Source: Mitsuaria sp. 7 (lineage in GTDB: Bacteria; Pseudomonadota; Gammaproteobacteria; Burkholderiales; Burkholderiaceae_C). Taken from it: a stretch of 64,000 bases of DNA. The stretch covers positions 2,092,976 to 2,156,975 of the forward strand of contig NZ_CP011514.1 of the NCBI RefSeq assembly GCF_001653795.1, in the 5' to 3' direction. The notes beneath the pieces were generated by a model. It was not told the origin of the DNA. It was given only the letters and a program-made list of their open reading frames with translations, and did not search any database. Below are positions 53,440 through 61,225 of the stretch, piece by piece; position 1 is the stretch's first letter; each line of letters opens with the position of its first letter. The position numbers and the translations under genes were made by a program.

Positions 53440-53733
53440 TCAGCTCATGTAACGCTTGAAAAGGACCCACGCGATGGCGAGACAGGTCACCTCGACGGCA
53501 TAGATGTTGAGGATCTGGCGCCAGTTGAGCGGGACGCGCTCGGCGTGGAAATGCTGCTCCGTGCCGTGGCCGGTGACGAGCTGCTCGGTCATCGGATACA
53601 CGCGCAGCGAGCGGATCGGCAGGATGGGCAGCTGCCAGACGGTGAGCCACTCGGTGGTCACATAGGTGCCGCGGATGTCGACATCGCGCTTGCCGAAGTA
53701 CTTGGTGCCGGTGCCGTTGTGGAGATGAGGCAT
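53440..53733 (-). CDS. Small membrane-anchored protein
   Basis: This 97-residue protein starts MPHLHNGTGTKYFGKRDVDIRGTYVTTEWLTVWQLPILPIRSLRVYP and ends with one hydrophobic segment (ILNIYAVEVTCLAIAWVLF) and a basic tail. The N-terminal pattern (GTGTKYFGKRD followed by TTEW) recurs in small betaproteobacterial proteins of unknown function as far as I recall, so the frame is probably real. It stands alone on the minus strand, downstream of a 9-nt repeat tract. Confidence 0.7.
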   Translation of the reverse strand: MPHLHNGTGTKYFGKRDVDIRGTYVTTEWLTVWQLPILPIRSLRVYPMTEQLVTGHGTEQHFHAERVPLNWRQILNIYAVEVTCLAIAWVLFKRYMS

Positions 53734-53766
53734 GGTTGCGATGGGATCGAGTGAATCGAATGGCGC

Positions 53767-53800
53767 GATCGGAGCAATCGGAGCAATCGGAGCAATCGGA
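53767..53800. repeat. 9-nt tandem repeat
   Basis: Three GGAGCAATC units (53771-53797) preceded by a partial copy and followed by GGAAC. It lies just upstream of the small membrane-protein gene start. Confidence 0.85.
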
Positions 53801-54016
53801 ACGACGTGCGCGGGTGACGCCGCCCGTCGACCAGGCTCACGGCTTGGAGGTCTCGGAGGCGCGGACCTTGTCGTCGACCTTGGGCCCGGCCTGCTCGTCC
53901 TGCGCCGCGGGGCCGGCGGTCGGTTTTATTGAGGGAGGGAGTGTGGCGTGGGGATGGGGGGAGGCTGAGAGGCAAGGAATGGGAGGCGTGAAGGGGGTCA
54001 CGCAGGCCCTCACCTT

Positions 54017-54298
54017 TCATTTCCCGACTCGACCCCAAAGGAAGGCGAGTCCCGACGACATGAAGGCCAGCAGCGCCTTCTGCAGATCGGTGAAATGGTC
54101 GGGATCGTTGCCGATGGTGTAGACGAACGCGCAGGTGAAGATGAACAGCAGGATGGCGGTGACCTGGACTGCCGGCGTCCAGTCCTTGCCAAGGAATGCT
54201 CCGACCAGTTTCTGGAGCTTCATCGGGTCGAGTCGCTCGCCTTGGGTCGCCGCGAGATCGAGAAAGAAGTTGGCGATGGACTTGGAGTTGAAGCGCAT
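54017..54298 (-). CDS. Small membrane protein with Panacea-like N-terminus
   Basis: This 93-residue protein starts at the ATG at 54298 (MRFNSKSIAN). Residues 6-32, SIANFFLDLAATQGERLDPMKLQKLV, look like the first helices of the Panacea/DUF4065 (SocA/GepA-like) antitoxin domain, but instead of the rest of that domain a membrane helix follows (VQVTAILLFIFTCAFVYTI), then FTDLQKALLAFMSSGLAFLWG. The result is a short, apparently chimeric membrane protein. It is divergent from the secreted protein at 54512, with an FNR-like box between them. Confidence 0.6.
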   Translation of the reverse strand: MRFNSKSIANFFLDLAATQGERLDPMKLQKLVGAFLGKDWTPAVQVTAILLFIFTCAFVYTIGNDPDHFTDLQKALLAFMSSGLAFLWGRVGK

Positions 54299-54381
54299 GG
54301 AGGGTCTCCGTGAGAAGCCGCCGAGGGGCGGCGCCTGTGAAACATGGGAGGCCATGCTCCGCGCAAACGCGACTTCGATTT

Positions 54382-54459
54382 CTGATTTAAATCAAAGACA
54401 TCTAGCAGTTCATTCCTTGGAGGGAGTGATGGGGGTGTGGCTCCCCATTGAGGGTCAGG
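54382..54459 (+). promoter_or_regulatory. FNR-like box plus conserved leader blocks, copy 1
   Basis: CTGATTTAAATCAA (54382-54395) differs by one base from the FNR consensus TTGAT-N4-ATCAA. It is followed by GTTCATTCCTT (54408-54418), GAGGGAGTGA (54420-54429) and TGAGGGTCAGG ending at 54459. All four blocks recur in the same order at 61034-61122, with identical spacing between the first two. Confidence 0.6.
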
Positions 54460-54511
54460 ACTTGCCGCGGCAGCCCCGGGTCAAAATCAGCGCCGGACAG
54501 ACGGAGCCTTC

Positions 54512-54910
54512 ATGAGACAGAACGCAGCGATCCTCGCGCTGGCATTGATGCCGATGACCGTTCACGCCAAGTGCGGCGAGCTGACGTATCTCCTGGAGGG
54601 GCAGATCGAAGACAGATCCGGGCGACCAGCGGCAGGCGCCTTGGTGGGCGCTTCCTGGATGGAAGGCGGTCAACCGGCAGGTCCCGCCATTGCTGTCGCG
54701 GACCGTGCGGGCCGCTATCGCCTGTCAGTGCAGTTCCGCCCCAACGACGACATGCCGCTCCAGGGCGAAGCCTGCGCGGATCGTCTCGACCGCGTGGGCG
54801 TCGTGGCGTACTTGGGTCGTCAGCGCTCGACGCCCATTCAGGTCAGCATCTCCGGCATTCGACAGCAGCTGCCGAAGCTCAGGATTGATGGGGCGTCGGT
54901 GAGTCCGTGA
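54512..54910 (+). CDS. Small secreted protein, carboxypeptidase-regulatory-like
   Basis: This 132-residue protein has a signal peptide (MRQNAAILALALMPMTVHA-KCGEL). The mature part LEGQIEDRSGRPAAGALVGASW ... GRYRLSVQF has the pattern of a carboxypeptidase regulatory-like or Ig-like beta-sandwich. Two cysteines may form a disulfide. It lies behind the FNR-like leader. Function is unknown. Confidence 0.7.
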   Translation: MRQNAAILALALMPMTVHAKCGELTYLLEGQIEDRSGRPAAGALVGASWMEGGQPAGPAIAVADRAGRYRLSVQFRPNDDMPLQGEACADRLDRVGVVAYLGRQRSTPIQVSISGIRQQLPKLRIDGASVSP

Positions 54911-54966
54911 ACCGGAACTCGGCATGCGCGTGAGGATTGTCGGAGCATGCGCAGCGGTGTTGCACT

Positions 54967-56010
54967 TCAAGCTTGAGACCGGCAGTCCATCCGCCTCGCG
55001 CGGCGCGCCAGCAGCGGCAGGACCAGAGCACCCAGCCCCATCAGCGCCCAGGTGGCGGGCTCGGGGACCGCATCGGAGAACGACTGCGCGTAGCTGATGC
55101 CCTGCGAGGTCAGCGCCGAGAACCCGTTCACCAGTTGCCCGGACGAGTCCCGCACCGACAGGATGCCGCCCCACGCGGTGATTGCTTCCCCCATCCCCGT
55201 GGTGCCATAGGAATACTGCGACTCCAGCCCCGACGGGAGGGAGGATCCATTGGCTTGCATCGAGGCGGCGAAATCGAGCTCGATGGGTCGCCCGAAAGCG
55301 AAGGTCAACGCGAAGGTGTTCCTCACGCCGCGCAAGCCGGTCGCGCTGAGGTCGTCGAGCCCGGCGCTGTCAGTCACATGGGAGAACGCCGCTCCGGCCG
55401 TCACGGTGGTCGGCCAGGCACCGGTCACCGCGTCGAGGCCGGTGCTGTTCACCTGCAGCGAGGTGTTCCATGTCACGTCGCTGCGCGCGAGGCCGAAAGG
55501 CGGCGCGTCGGTGATGTTGCCAAAGGACGCCGAAGTGAACTTGCTCAAGGTCACCACCTGGAACAGCATCGTGCCGACAGTGCCGTCAGCGCAGCCGCCG
55601 CATTGGATGATGAAGCTGTCGGTCAACCGGGCCGACGCGCTCGACGAGGCAATGGGCGCAGACTTCAGACGCCCGGTGGTGCGCGTGATGGTTTTCGCGG
55701 TGAGGAGCACCCGCCCCGCGATCGCGCTGCCGCTGGCGTTGCTGCTGCTCTGGGAGCCATTGAAATTCGACTGGAAATCAAAAATCTGCGCGGAGGTCAC
55801 GGTGCCGGCGGGCACGCTGTCCACCACCGATTTGGCGTCGACCGGCGCGGTGAGGTTCAGCGTCCGGGCTTCGCTGCGCGACTCGGCGCTGTAGGTGGCG
55901 GCCGTCGCTGCTGAACCAGAGGCGACCAGCGCGATCGCCAGCAGACCTGGCGCGGTGATCCAGGACCTGCGCGGCGCGAAGGCTTGATAGACACGTGTCG
56001 CGATGCGCAT
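54967..56010 (-). CDS. PEP-CTERM sorted exported protein
   Basis: This 347-residue protein starts at the ATG at 56010 (MRIATRVYQAFAPRRSWITAPGLLAIALVAS), with a signal peptide ending near TAATYS. The body is Ser/Thr/Asn-rich (FQSNFNGSQSSSNASGSAIAG), typical of surface or matrix proteins. The C-terminus carries the sorting signal AVPEPATWALMGLGALVLPLLARRARR: VPEP motif, hydrophobic segment and Arg cluster. Such proteins are processed by exosortase (XrtA) encoded elsewhere. The passenger domain is not recognised. Confidence 0.9.
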   Translation of the reverse strand: MRIATRVYQAFAPRRSWITAPGLLAIALVASGSAATAATYSAESRSEARTLNLTAPVDAKSVVDSVPAGTVTSAQIFDFQSNFNGSQSSSNASGSAIAGRVLLTAKTITRTTGRLKSAPIASSSASARLTDSFIIQCGGCADGTVGTMLFQVVTLSKFTSASFGNITDAPPFGLARSDVTWNTSLQVNSTGLDAVTGAWPTTVTAGAAFSHVTDSAGLDDLSATGLRGVRNTFALTFAFGRPIELDFAASMQANGSSLPSGLESQYSYGTTGMGEAITAWGGILSVRDSSGQLVNGFSALTSQGISYAQSFSDAVPEPATWALMGLGALVLPLLARRARRMDCRSQA

Positions 56011-56329
56011 GGCAGCGGTCCTGAAGTCCGGAGGGCTCGCGCAGGCTAGCACCGGCGTGTCGCCAGGGGTGAAGGCGTCCCTGGGATGCAGGACTCGGTG
56101 GGTGCTGGGGTGGTCGAGTTGGGGGTTTGATCCAACGGGCCTCCTCGCGCGTGGATGAACTCTGACAACTTGCAAACATCAGGAGAGCGAATTCAACAAC
56201 GCTCGGTACAACGTTGATTCGTCGAATGTCGGACTGCCATCTTCCGGCATCGCCCGCTCGGCAGCATCGCCGTGGAAGCAGAAGTTGCGTGCGGTACCCT
56301 GCCGAAGGCATCCCACTTGCGAGAAGCAC

Positions 56330-56530
56330 ATGGAATTTCGGCGCCCGCGTCGCGTCAACCCGTTCGACAGTCCGTGGCTGTCGCTGACTGCGCATGGCTT
56401 GGCCACCGCCGCCCTCCTGAGCGGCTGCTACTTCTCCATTGCCATCGGGGCATGGTGGCCTGGCGCGTTGGCGCTCGCTGCAGCTTCTGCGTTGGAAATT
56501 TTCTGGTGGTACTGCCTCTTCAGGCGCTGA
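56330..56530 (+). CDS. Small membrane protein
   Basis: This 66-residue frame starts at the ATG at 56330 (MEFRRPRRVNPFDSPWLSLTAHGLATAALLSGCYF). Two hydrophobic helices follow a basic N-terminus, ending WWYCLFRR. No family is known. The composition supports a membrane protein; the next small gene follows within 40 bp. Confidence 0.55.
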   Translation: MEFRRPRRVNPFDSPWLSLTAHGLATAALLSGCYFSIAIGAWWPGALALAAASALEIFWWYCLFRR

Positions 56531-56566
56531 GTCCGAAGAGACATCGGCATCGAACCGCATGCTCCA

Positions 56567-56890
56567 ATGTGGCTCAGAAACCGCTGCCGATCCGCACCCA
56601 AGACGTTGAACGCTGTGAGCCGCCCTCTCATCCTCATTGCCTGGCTGGTCCTGGCGGGGAGTTCGCTTCTCGGCTTTGCCGTGGTCGGTACCGGAGCGCT
56701 CATCACCGGCGATGCTGCGGCGATCCGCATGGGCCTTTTGCTGTGGGTGACGGCTACGACCGCTGCGTTCGTCGGGATGTTCTTTGCGCTGCGGCGAGCT
56801 TCATGGGTTGCAGTGGTCTGTACCCTGCCAGCGCCCTTCTGTGTGGCGCTGCTTGCCCGCTATTTTGTTTTGGGCATCAGAACCTGGTGA
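56567..56890 (+). CDS. Small membrane protein
   Basis: This 107-residue frame has three hydrophobic helices (PLILIAWLVLAGSSLLGFAVV, MGLLLWVTATTAAFVGMFFAL, VAVVCTLPAPFCVALLARYFV). The ATG at 56567 gives an Arg-rich start; an in-frame GTG at 56615 (VSRPLILIAW) is a good alternative. It may form an operon with the preceding small membrane-protein gene. No family is recognised. Confidence 0.55.
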   Translation: MWLRNRCRSAPKTLNAVSRPLILIAWLVLAGSSLLGFAVVGTGALITGDAAAIRMGLLLWVTATTAAFVGMFFALRRASWVAVVCTLPAPFCVALLARYFVLGIRTW

Positions 56891-57238
56891 TGCGCTCTCG
56901 CTGGTCCTGCAGCAAAGACCGACGGCGCCGGCTGCATTGATACGCTGAGGCCTGACGAATTCGCGCACCCGTGCGCCCATCCGGCCACCGCCGCCGACGA
57001 AGGCCGAAGAGGCGCTGTTGCCCATCGCCGGGGATGGTGGTGGAGGTTCGATCCCTGCGGCAGGCGGGATCGCCTGAGTCGGGGGCAAGGCATGCAGCAG
57101 GGCTGGAGTACCATGGCCCTGCCGTTGCGCGGCGGGACCGACGTGTCCTTGCCGCAGGATGGGGCGCTTCAGCGGAGCGGAGTCGGGATGGCTCGCCGAT
57201 GCAGAGGAACCTGGTCGAGACCTCAACCCGCATCATCC
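56891..57238. other. Intergenic region before the KaiC module B
   Basis: This stretch of about 350 bp contains no convincing gene; several overlapping frames are open on both strands but none has family similarity. A GGTTCGATCC sequence near 57044 resembles a tRNA T-loop, but no tRNA fold can be drawn. It presumably holds the promoter of the KaiC operon. Confidence 0.4.
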
Positions 57239-57718
57239 ATGCCCCAACCGGAACACCGAGCCGAAGATCCGCAGTCCCCCGAGGCCGAGCACGACCTCGG
57301 CAACGCAGTGGTCCCTGACGATCGCAGCGCCGTCGCGAGCACGCGGCTGCTGGTGCTGGTCGTCGAGCGGGACCCTCACATCCGCGAGCTGGAAGCGCAC
57401 TTCCTCCAGCAGGCGGGCTTCGAGGTCGCGTTCGCCGTCGATGGGCGCGAAGCGCTGAGGCAGGCGCGCGAGCGGCTGCCCGACATCGTCATCACCGAAG
57501 TGCTGGTGCCCAAGCTCGACGGATTGGCGCTGTGCCGCCAGCTCAAGAGCGATGAGCTCACCAAGGGCATCACCGTGCTGGTCTTCAGCATCCTCGCCGC
57601 CAACAGCCGCGCCGCGGAGGCCGGCGCGGACGCCTTCCTCATGAAACCCTTGGCCGAACAGCGGTTGCTCAGCACCGTGAAGTCGCTCATCCAGAAAAGA
57701 CAGACGTCGAAAGGCTAG
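57239..57718 (+). CDS. Receiver-domain protein with Glu at the phospho-acceptor site
   Basis: This 159-residue protein starts at the ATG at 57239 (MPQPEHRAEDPQSPE). After a 35-residue acidic linker comes a single receiver domain: VLVVERDPHIRELEAHFLQQAG, then PDIVITEVLVPKLDGLALCRQLK. The normal acceptor Asp is Glu (residue 87). The conserved Ser (LVFSILA, 117) and Lys (FLMKPL, 136) are kept. An Asp-to-Glu exchange often mimics permanent phosphorylation. It has no output domain. The KaiC-like ATPase follows after 6 nt and a histidine kinase follows that, so the three are an operon. Confidence 0.88.
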   Translation: MPQPEHRAEDPQSPEAEHDLGNAVVPDDRSAVASTRLLVLVVERDPHIRELEAHFLQQAGFEVAFAVDGREALRQARERLPDIVITEVLVPKLDGLALCRQLKSDELTKGITVLVFSILAANSRAAEAGADAFLMKPLAEQRLLSTVKSLIQKRQTSKG

Positions 57719-57724
57719 CGCAGC

Positions 57725-59137
57725 ATGGGTTCCCACCACGAGGCCGAAGCGTCATCGCCGGCCAGCCAGCCATTGGCGCGCCTGTCCACCGGCAACCCGG
57801 ATCTGGACTCGATCATGTTCGGCGGCTTCCCCGCCCACTCGATCAACATCCTGATGGGCGAGCCCGGCAGCGGCAAGACCATCCTCGCCGAACGGCTGAT
57901 GTTCGCCAATGCCGAGGACGACGGCCGCTCCATCCTCTTCTTCACCACCCTGTCGGAACCCGCGGACAAGGTGGTCCGCTACCTGCAGCAATTCGACTTC
58001 TACGACGAGACCAAGCTCGGCACCGTCATCCACTACAGCTCCATCGGCCAGGAACTGGCCGAACAGGGCGTGGGCGCGCTGGTGACCATCCTCAAGGAAG
58101 CGATCACGGAGCAGCGGCCCAAGATCATCGTCATCGACTCGTTCAAGGCCATCCACGACCTCTCCACCTCGGTGCCGGAGATGCGCAAGATGCTGTACGA
58201 GGTGGCCGGCCTGCTGACCGCCTACGAGACCACGGCCTTCCTCGTGGGCGAGTACAGCGAGGACCAGATCTCGACCTATCCGGAGTTCGCCGTTGCCGAC
58301 AGCATGATCGAACTCGCGCGCAACAAGCTGGGCACGCGCGACGAGCGCTTCCTGCGCGTGCTCAAGCTGCGCGGCAGCGGCTACCTGGAAGGTCTGCACG
58401 GTTTCCGCATCACCAATGGCGGCCTGGAGGTCTACCCTCGCCTGGTCAGTCCGGACGAACCGCCGGGTTACGACCTGCTGAAGGAACGCATCCCCACGGG
58501 CATCGACGGCCTGGACGACCTGCTGGACGGCGGGCTGCCGCGCGGCCGATCGACCTTCGTGCTGGGCCAGACCGGCGCGGGCAAGACCACGCTGGCCATG
58601 CAGTTCGTCATGGAAGGCCTGCAGCGCGGCGAAGGCTGCATGTACGTGTCCTTCGAAGAGAATCCCACCCAGCTCGAAGCGCAACTGCGCAACATGGGGC
58701 TCGACACACGGGACGCCCGGCAACGCGGCCTGCACTTCCTGTACGTGTCTCCGGTCGAGCTCCAGATCGACAGCATCGCGTCCGCGCTGCACCGCGTGGT
58801 TCGAGAGGGCGGCATCCAGCGCCTGGTGGTCGACGCCGTGGGCGACCTGCTGATGACCACCAGCGATCCGCAGCGCCTGCACAGCTACCTGTACGCATTG
58901 GCGCAGCACTTCGCGGTCAAGGGCGTCACGAGCATGTTCACGTACGAGACCATCGGCAAGGACCTGTTCACGGAGACGCGCATGAGCGCGCTGGCCGACA
59001 ACATCATCCTGCTGGGCATCCAGATCGAGGACCGCAAGGCCAGGCGCACGCTGCGCATCGTGAAGGCCCGCGGCATCGCCCATGACCTCGACGAGCACGA
59101 GCTCACGATCTCCTCCTCCGGCGTGAAGGTGGTGTGA
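57725..59137 (+). CDS. KaiC-like double-domain ATPase (module B)
   Basis: This 470-residue protein has two KaiC domains. Domain 1: STGNPDLDSIMFGGFPAHSINILMGEPGSGKT (Walker A 45-52), Walker B IIVIDSF (Asp138). Domain 2: PTGIDGLDDLLDGGLPRGRSTFVLGQTGAGKTTL (281-290), catalytic Glu pair in YVSFEENPTQLE (311-312), Walker B LVVDAVGD. In the phosphosite segment only Ser421 is kept (MSALADNIILL) where KaiC has Ser-Thr. It is about 6 nt after the receiver gene and 1 nt before the histidine kinase gene. It differs clearly from module A's KaiC, so the two are not recent copies. Confidence 0.93.
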   Translation: MGSHHEAEASSPASQPLARLSTGNPDLDSIMFGGFPAHSINILMGEPGSGKTILAERLMFANAEDDGRSILFFTTLSEPADKVVRYLQQFDFYDETKLGTVIHYSSIGQELAEQGVGALVTILKEAITEQRPKIIVIDSFKAIHDLSTSVPEMRKMLYEVAGLLTAYETTAFLVGEYSEDQISTYPEFAVADSMIELARNKLGTRDERFLRVLKLRGSGYLEGLHGFRITNGGLEVYPRLVSPDEPPGYDLLKERIPTGIDGLDDLLDGGLPRGRSTFVLGQTGAGKTTLAMQFVMEGLQRGEGCMYVSFEENPTQLEAQLRNMGLDTRDARQRGLHFLYVSPVELQIDSIASALHRVVREGGIQRLVVDAVGDLLMTTSDPQRLHSYLYALAQHFAVKGVTSMFTYETIGKDLFTETRMSALADNIILLGIQIEDRKARRTLRIVKARGIAHDLDEHELTISSSGVKVV

Positions 59138-59138
59138 C

Positions 59139-60287
59139 ATGACCACCGCGCCGTTCCAGGCCGACCGGCGCGCACACCAACTGCGCAAGCTCACGGAGGT
59201 GAGCCGCGCGCTCACCTATGCGATGTCGCTGGACGAGGTGCTGGCGCTGACCGTGCGTCGCGCGGCGGACCTGCTGGAGGCACAGCGCGCGGTCCTCCTG
59301 CTGACCGATGAAGAGGGCCTGCTGGTGGTGAAGGCCGCGTTCGGGCTGGAGACATCGCAGCTCGAAGGCTTCAAGGAGCCGCTCCACGAGACGCTGATCA
59401 CGCGGCTCAAGGTCCTGCTCGGCACCTCGGAAGAGGCGCACTTTCTGGGCGTTCCTCTGGTGGTGGGCGGCGAGGTGACGGGGTTGCTCGCCGTGGCCAG
59501 GCCCGGCGACGAATCGCAGCCCGACGACGATGAATGGCTGCTGTCCGCACTGGCGGATCAGGCGGCGGTCGCGCTGGAGAAGTCGCGACTGGACGAGACC
59601 GCCGAGTTCCGCGAACGGCTGATCGGCATCGTCAGCCACGACCTGCGCAACCCCGTGTCGGTCATCACCATGGCGTCGTCGGCGCTGATGCGCTGGGAGC
59701 AGCTTGATCAACGCACGATCAACAAGCTGGTGTCGCGCATCCACAGCTCGGGCCAGCGCGCCGCCGACATGATTCGAGACCTCCTCGACTTCACGCAGAC
59801 ACGGTTGGGCGGTGGCATCCATCTGGGACGTCGACCCGCGGACCTGCATGACATCGTGCGGCGCGTCGTCGAGGAGATGGAGGTCGCGAATCCGGAGCGG
59901 CATTTCTCCGTCGTGCATGCGGGGGAGGCATCGGGCGAATGGGATGAGGATCGATTGGCACAGGTGGTGGGCAACCTGCTGTCCAACGCGGTCAGCTACA
60001 GCCCGGCGGAGTCGGAGATCCGCATCACCACTGACGCGGGAGCGGGAGGAAGCGCGGTGCTCGTCATCCACAACGAGGGGGATCCCATCGATGACGACGT
60101 CCTGCCGCACCTGTTCGAGCCCATGCGGCGCGCATCGGCCGACCTGAGCAACACGCATCGCAGCGTGGGACTGGGTCTGTACATCGTCAAGCACATCGTG
60201 GAAGCGCATGAGGGCACGGTCAGCGTGCATTCCAAGGCCGGGGAAGGCACTCGCGTGCGTGTTGAGCTGCCTGGGCACGCTCGATGA
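59139..60287 (+). CDS. GAF-domain histidine kinase
   Basis: This 382-residue soluble kinase has a GAF domain at residues about 28-150 (SLDEVLALTVRRAADLLEAQRAVLLLTDEEG), then HisKA with IVSHDLRNPVSVITM (His167), and the ATPase domain (LAQVVGNLLSNAVSYSP, VIHNEGDPIDDDVLPHLFEPM, SVGLGLYIVKHIVEAHEG). There is no transmembrane segment. It is the last gene of the receiver-KaiC-kinase operon, one nucleotide after the KaiC stop. The partner receiver encoded two genes upstream lacks the normal Asp, so the kinase may phosphorylate another regulator, possibly under KaiC control. Confidence 0.92.
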   Translation: MTTAPFQADRRAHQLRKLTEVSRALTYAMSLDEVLALTVRRAADLLEAQRAVLLLTDEEGLLVVKAAFGLETSQLEGFKEPLHETLITRLKVLLGTSEEAHFLGVPLVVGGEVTGLLAVARPGDESQPDDDEWLLSALADQAAVALEKSRLDETAEFRERLIGIVSHDLRNPVSVITMASSALMRWEQLDQRTINKLVSRIHSSGQRAADMIRDLLDFTQTRLGGGIHLGRRPADLHDIVRRVVEEMEVANPERHFSVVHAGEASGEWDEDRLAQVVGNLLSNAVSYSPAESEIRITTDAGAGGSAVLVIHNEGDPIDDDVLPHLFEPMRRASADLSNTHRSVGLGLYIVKHIVEAHEGTVSVHSKAGEGTRVRVELPGHAR

Positions 60288-60295
60288 TGCGAGAG

Positions 60296-60325
60296 GCCAG
60301 GCGCCCTCGTCCGAGGGGGCCTGGC
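60296..60325 (+). terminator. Strong hairpin after the KaiC/kinase operon
   Basis: GCCAGGC (60296-60302) pairs with GCCTGGC (60319-60325), and inside CCCTCG (60304-60309) pairs with CGAGGG (60312-60317) around a TC loop; one G/G mismatch separates the two stems. It lies 9 nt after the kinase stop. No strong U-tract follows, but position and stability suggest a transcription terminator. Confidence 0.55.
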
Positions 60326-60398
60326 GGCGAGTGACGGGCCTTCTTCAGCGAAGGCATTGCTTGGCCGCGGTCACACCTGCTGCGTCTGAGCATGACGC

Positions 60399-60782
60399 TC
60401 AAGCCGAGGCCTTCTTCCGATCCTCATCCACGGCGCGCTCCACCACGCCGAGCATGCCCAGCCCTTCGCGCAGCGACTCCTTCACTGCATTCGCCACATG
60501 CTTGGCGGGATCGCACTCCGCGCTGTTGTCGGCGAGCATGGCCAGCATCGACGCGCCGCTCACCAGCAGAGCGCGGAGATTGGCCAGCGCCGAGCCCGTC
60601 GTCAGATCCGCGCGCAGGCAGATCGCATCGGAGCCGATGCGCGGTCCGAAGATCTGCGGCTCCGTCATGCCCCAGCCGTGCTGCAGGTGGATCAGCGTCT
60701 GCTGATCGCAGCCCGCGAGCGGATGGCGCTGGCGCATCGGCTTGTCGGACTCGTCGATGCGTGCTTGTTGGAAACTTCCCAT
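60399..60782 (-). CDS. Hypothetical protein
   Basis: This 127-residue protein starts MGSFQQARIDESDKPMRQRHPLAGCDQQTLIHLQHG. The C-terminal half is helical (NLRALLVSGASMLAMLADNSAECDPAKHVANAVKESLREGLGMLGVVERAVDEDRK), vaguely like small DUF6124/DUF3077-type proteins, but the match is weak. It is convergent with the histidine kinase gene. The start at 60782 is the first ATG of the frame. Confidence 0.55.
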   Translation of the reverse strand: MGSFQQARIDESDKPMRQRHPLAGCDQQTLIHLQHGWGMTEPQIFGPRIGSDAICLRADLTTGSALANLRALLVSGASMLAMLADNSAECDPAKHVANAVKESLREGLGMLGVVERAVDEDRKKASA

Positions 60783-61194
60783 GTCGTACTACCCCGGTCA
60801 ATGTTGGACACCACCGGCTCCGACGTTGAAGGCGACATGCCTTCGGATCGACCGGAGAGGTGGGCGAGATGTTCAACTCACGACGAACCCAACGTGAGGC
60901 CGTCCTCGCGGATAGGCCCATCTCGCCCATGACCAGATGATCAGGAGCTAGACACCAGTCTCAGGACCGGCGTCGGGATCGTGGCGGGTTGAATCACCGG
61001 GGTCCATGCTCCGTCCGATTCCGACTTCGTTCTTTGATCCTTATCAAAGACTTCCGGAGGTTCGTTCCTTAGGGGGAACGCCGCGGACTTAAGAGGGAGT
61101 GACGTCCCACCTGAGGGTCAGGTATTGTCAGCGGGCATTAGCGCCCGATGCGTGACGCATCGAGCGTCGACCGTAAGCACTGAAGGACTCCGCC
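60783..61194. promoter_or_regulatory. Control region before the small DNA-binding-like gene
   Basis: This 412-bp gap contains an 11-bp inverted repeat, TGGGCGAGATG (60861-60871) with CATCTCGCCCA (60919-60929); the FNR-like box and conserved leader blocks at 61034-61122; and a 7-bp palindrome CGATGCG-TGA-CGCATCG (61146-61162) in the likely leader. No gene is recognised in it. Confidence 0.5.
61034..61122 (+). promoter_or_regulatory. FNR box plus conserved leader blocks, copy 2
   Basis: TTGAT-CCTT-ATCAA (61034-61047) is a perfect FNR consensus match. It is followed by GTTCGTTCCTT (61060-61070), GAGGGAGTGA (61093-61102) and TGAGGGTCAGG (61112-61122), the same series as at 54382-54459. The box-to-GTTC spacing is 17 nt in both. 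Confidence 0.65.
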
Positions 61195-61225
61195 ATGGCC
61201 ACCAAGAAACCTTGTCCTGCGCACC

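Noticed and set aside
53838..53930. Minus-strand peptide ending QAGPKVDDKVRASETSKP with an ATA where a start would be expected.
   Set aside because: No start codon or ribosome-binding site; could be a remnant of a small gene but is too weak to annotate.
56179..56406. Minus-strand 75-residue frame upstream of the PEP-CTERM gene.
   Set aside because: It overlaps the better small membrane-protein frame on the plus strand and has no family or start-site support.
57030..57060. tRNA-like T-loop GGTTCGATCC.
   Set aside because: The flanking bases do not pair as a T-arm, and no anticodon or acceptor stem can be drawn.
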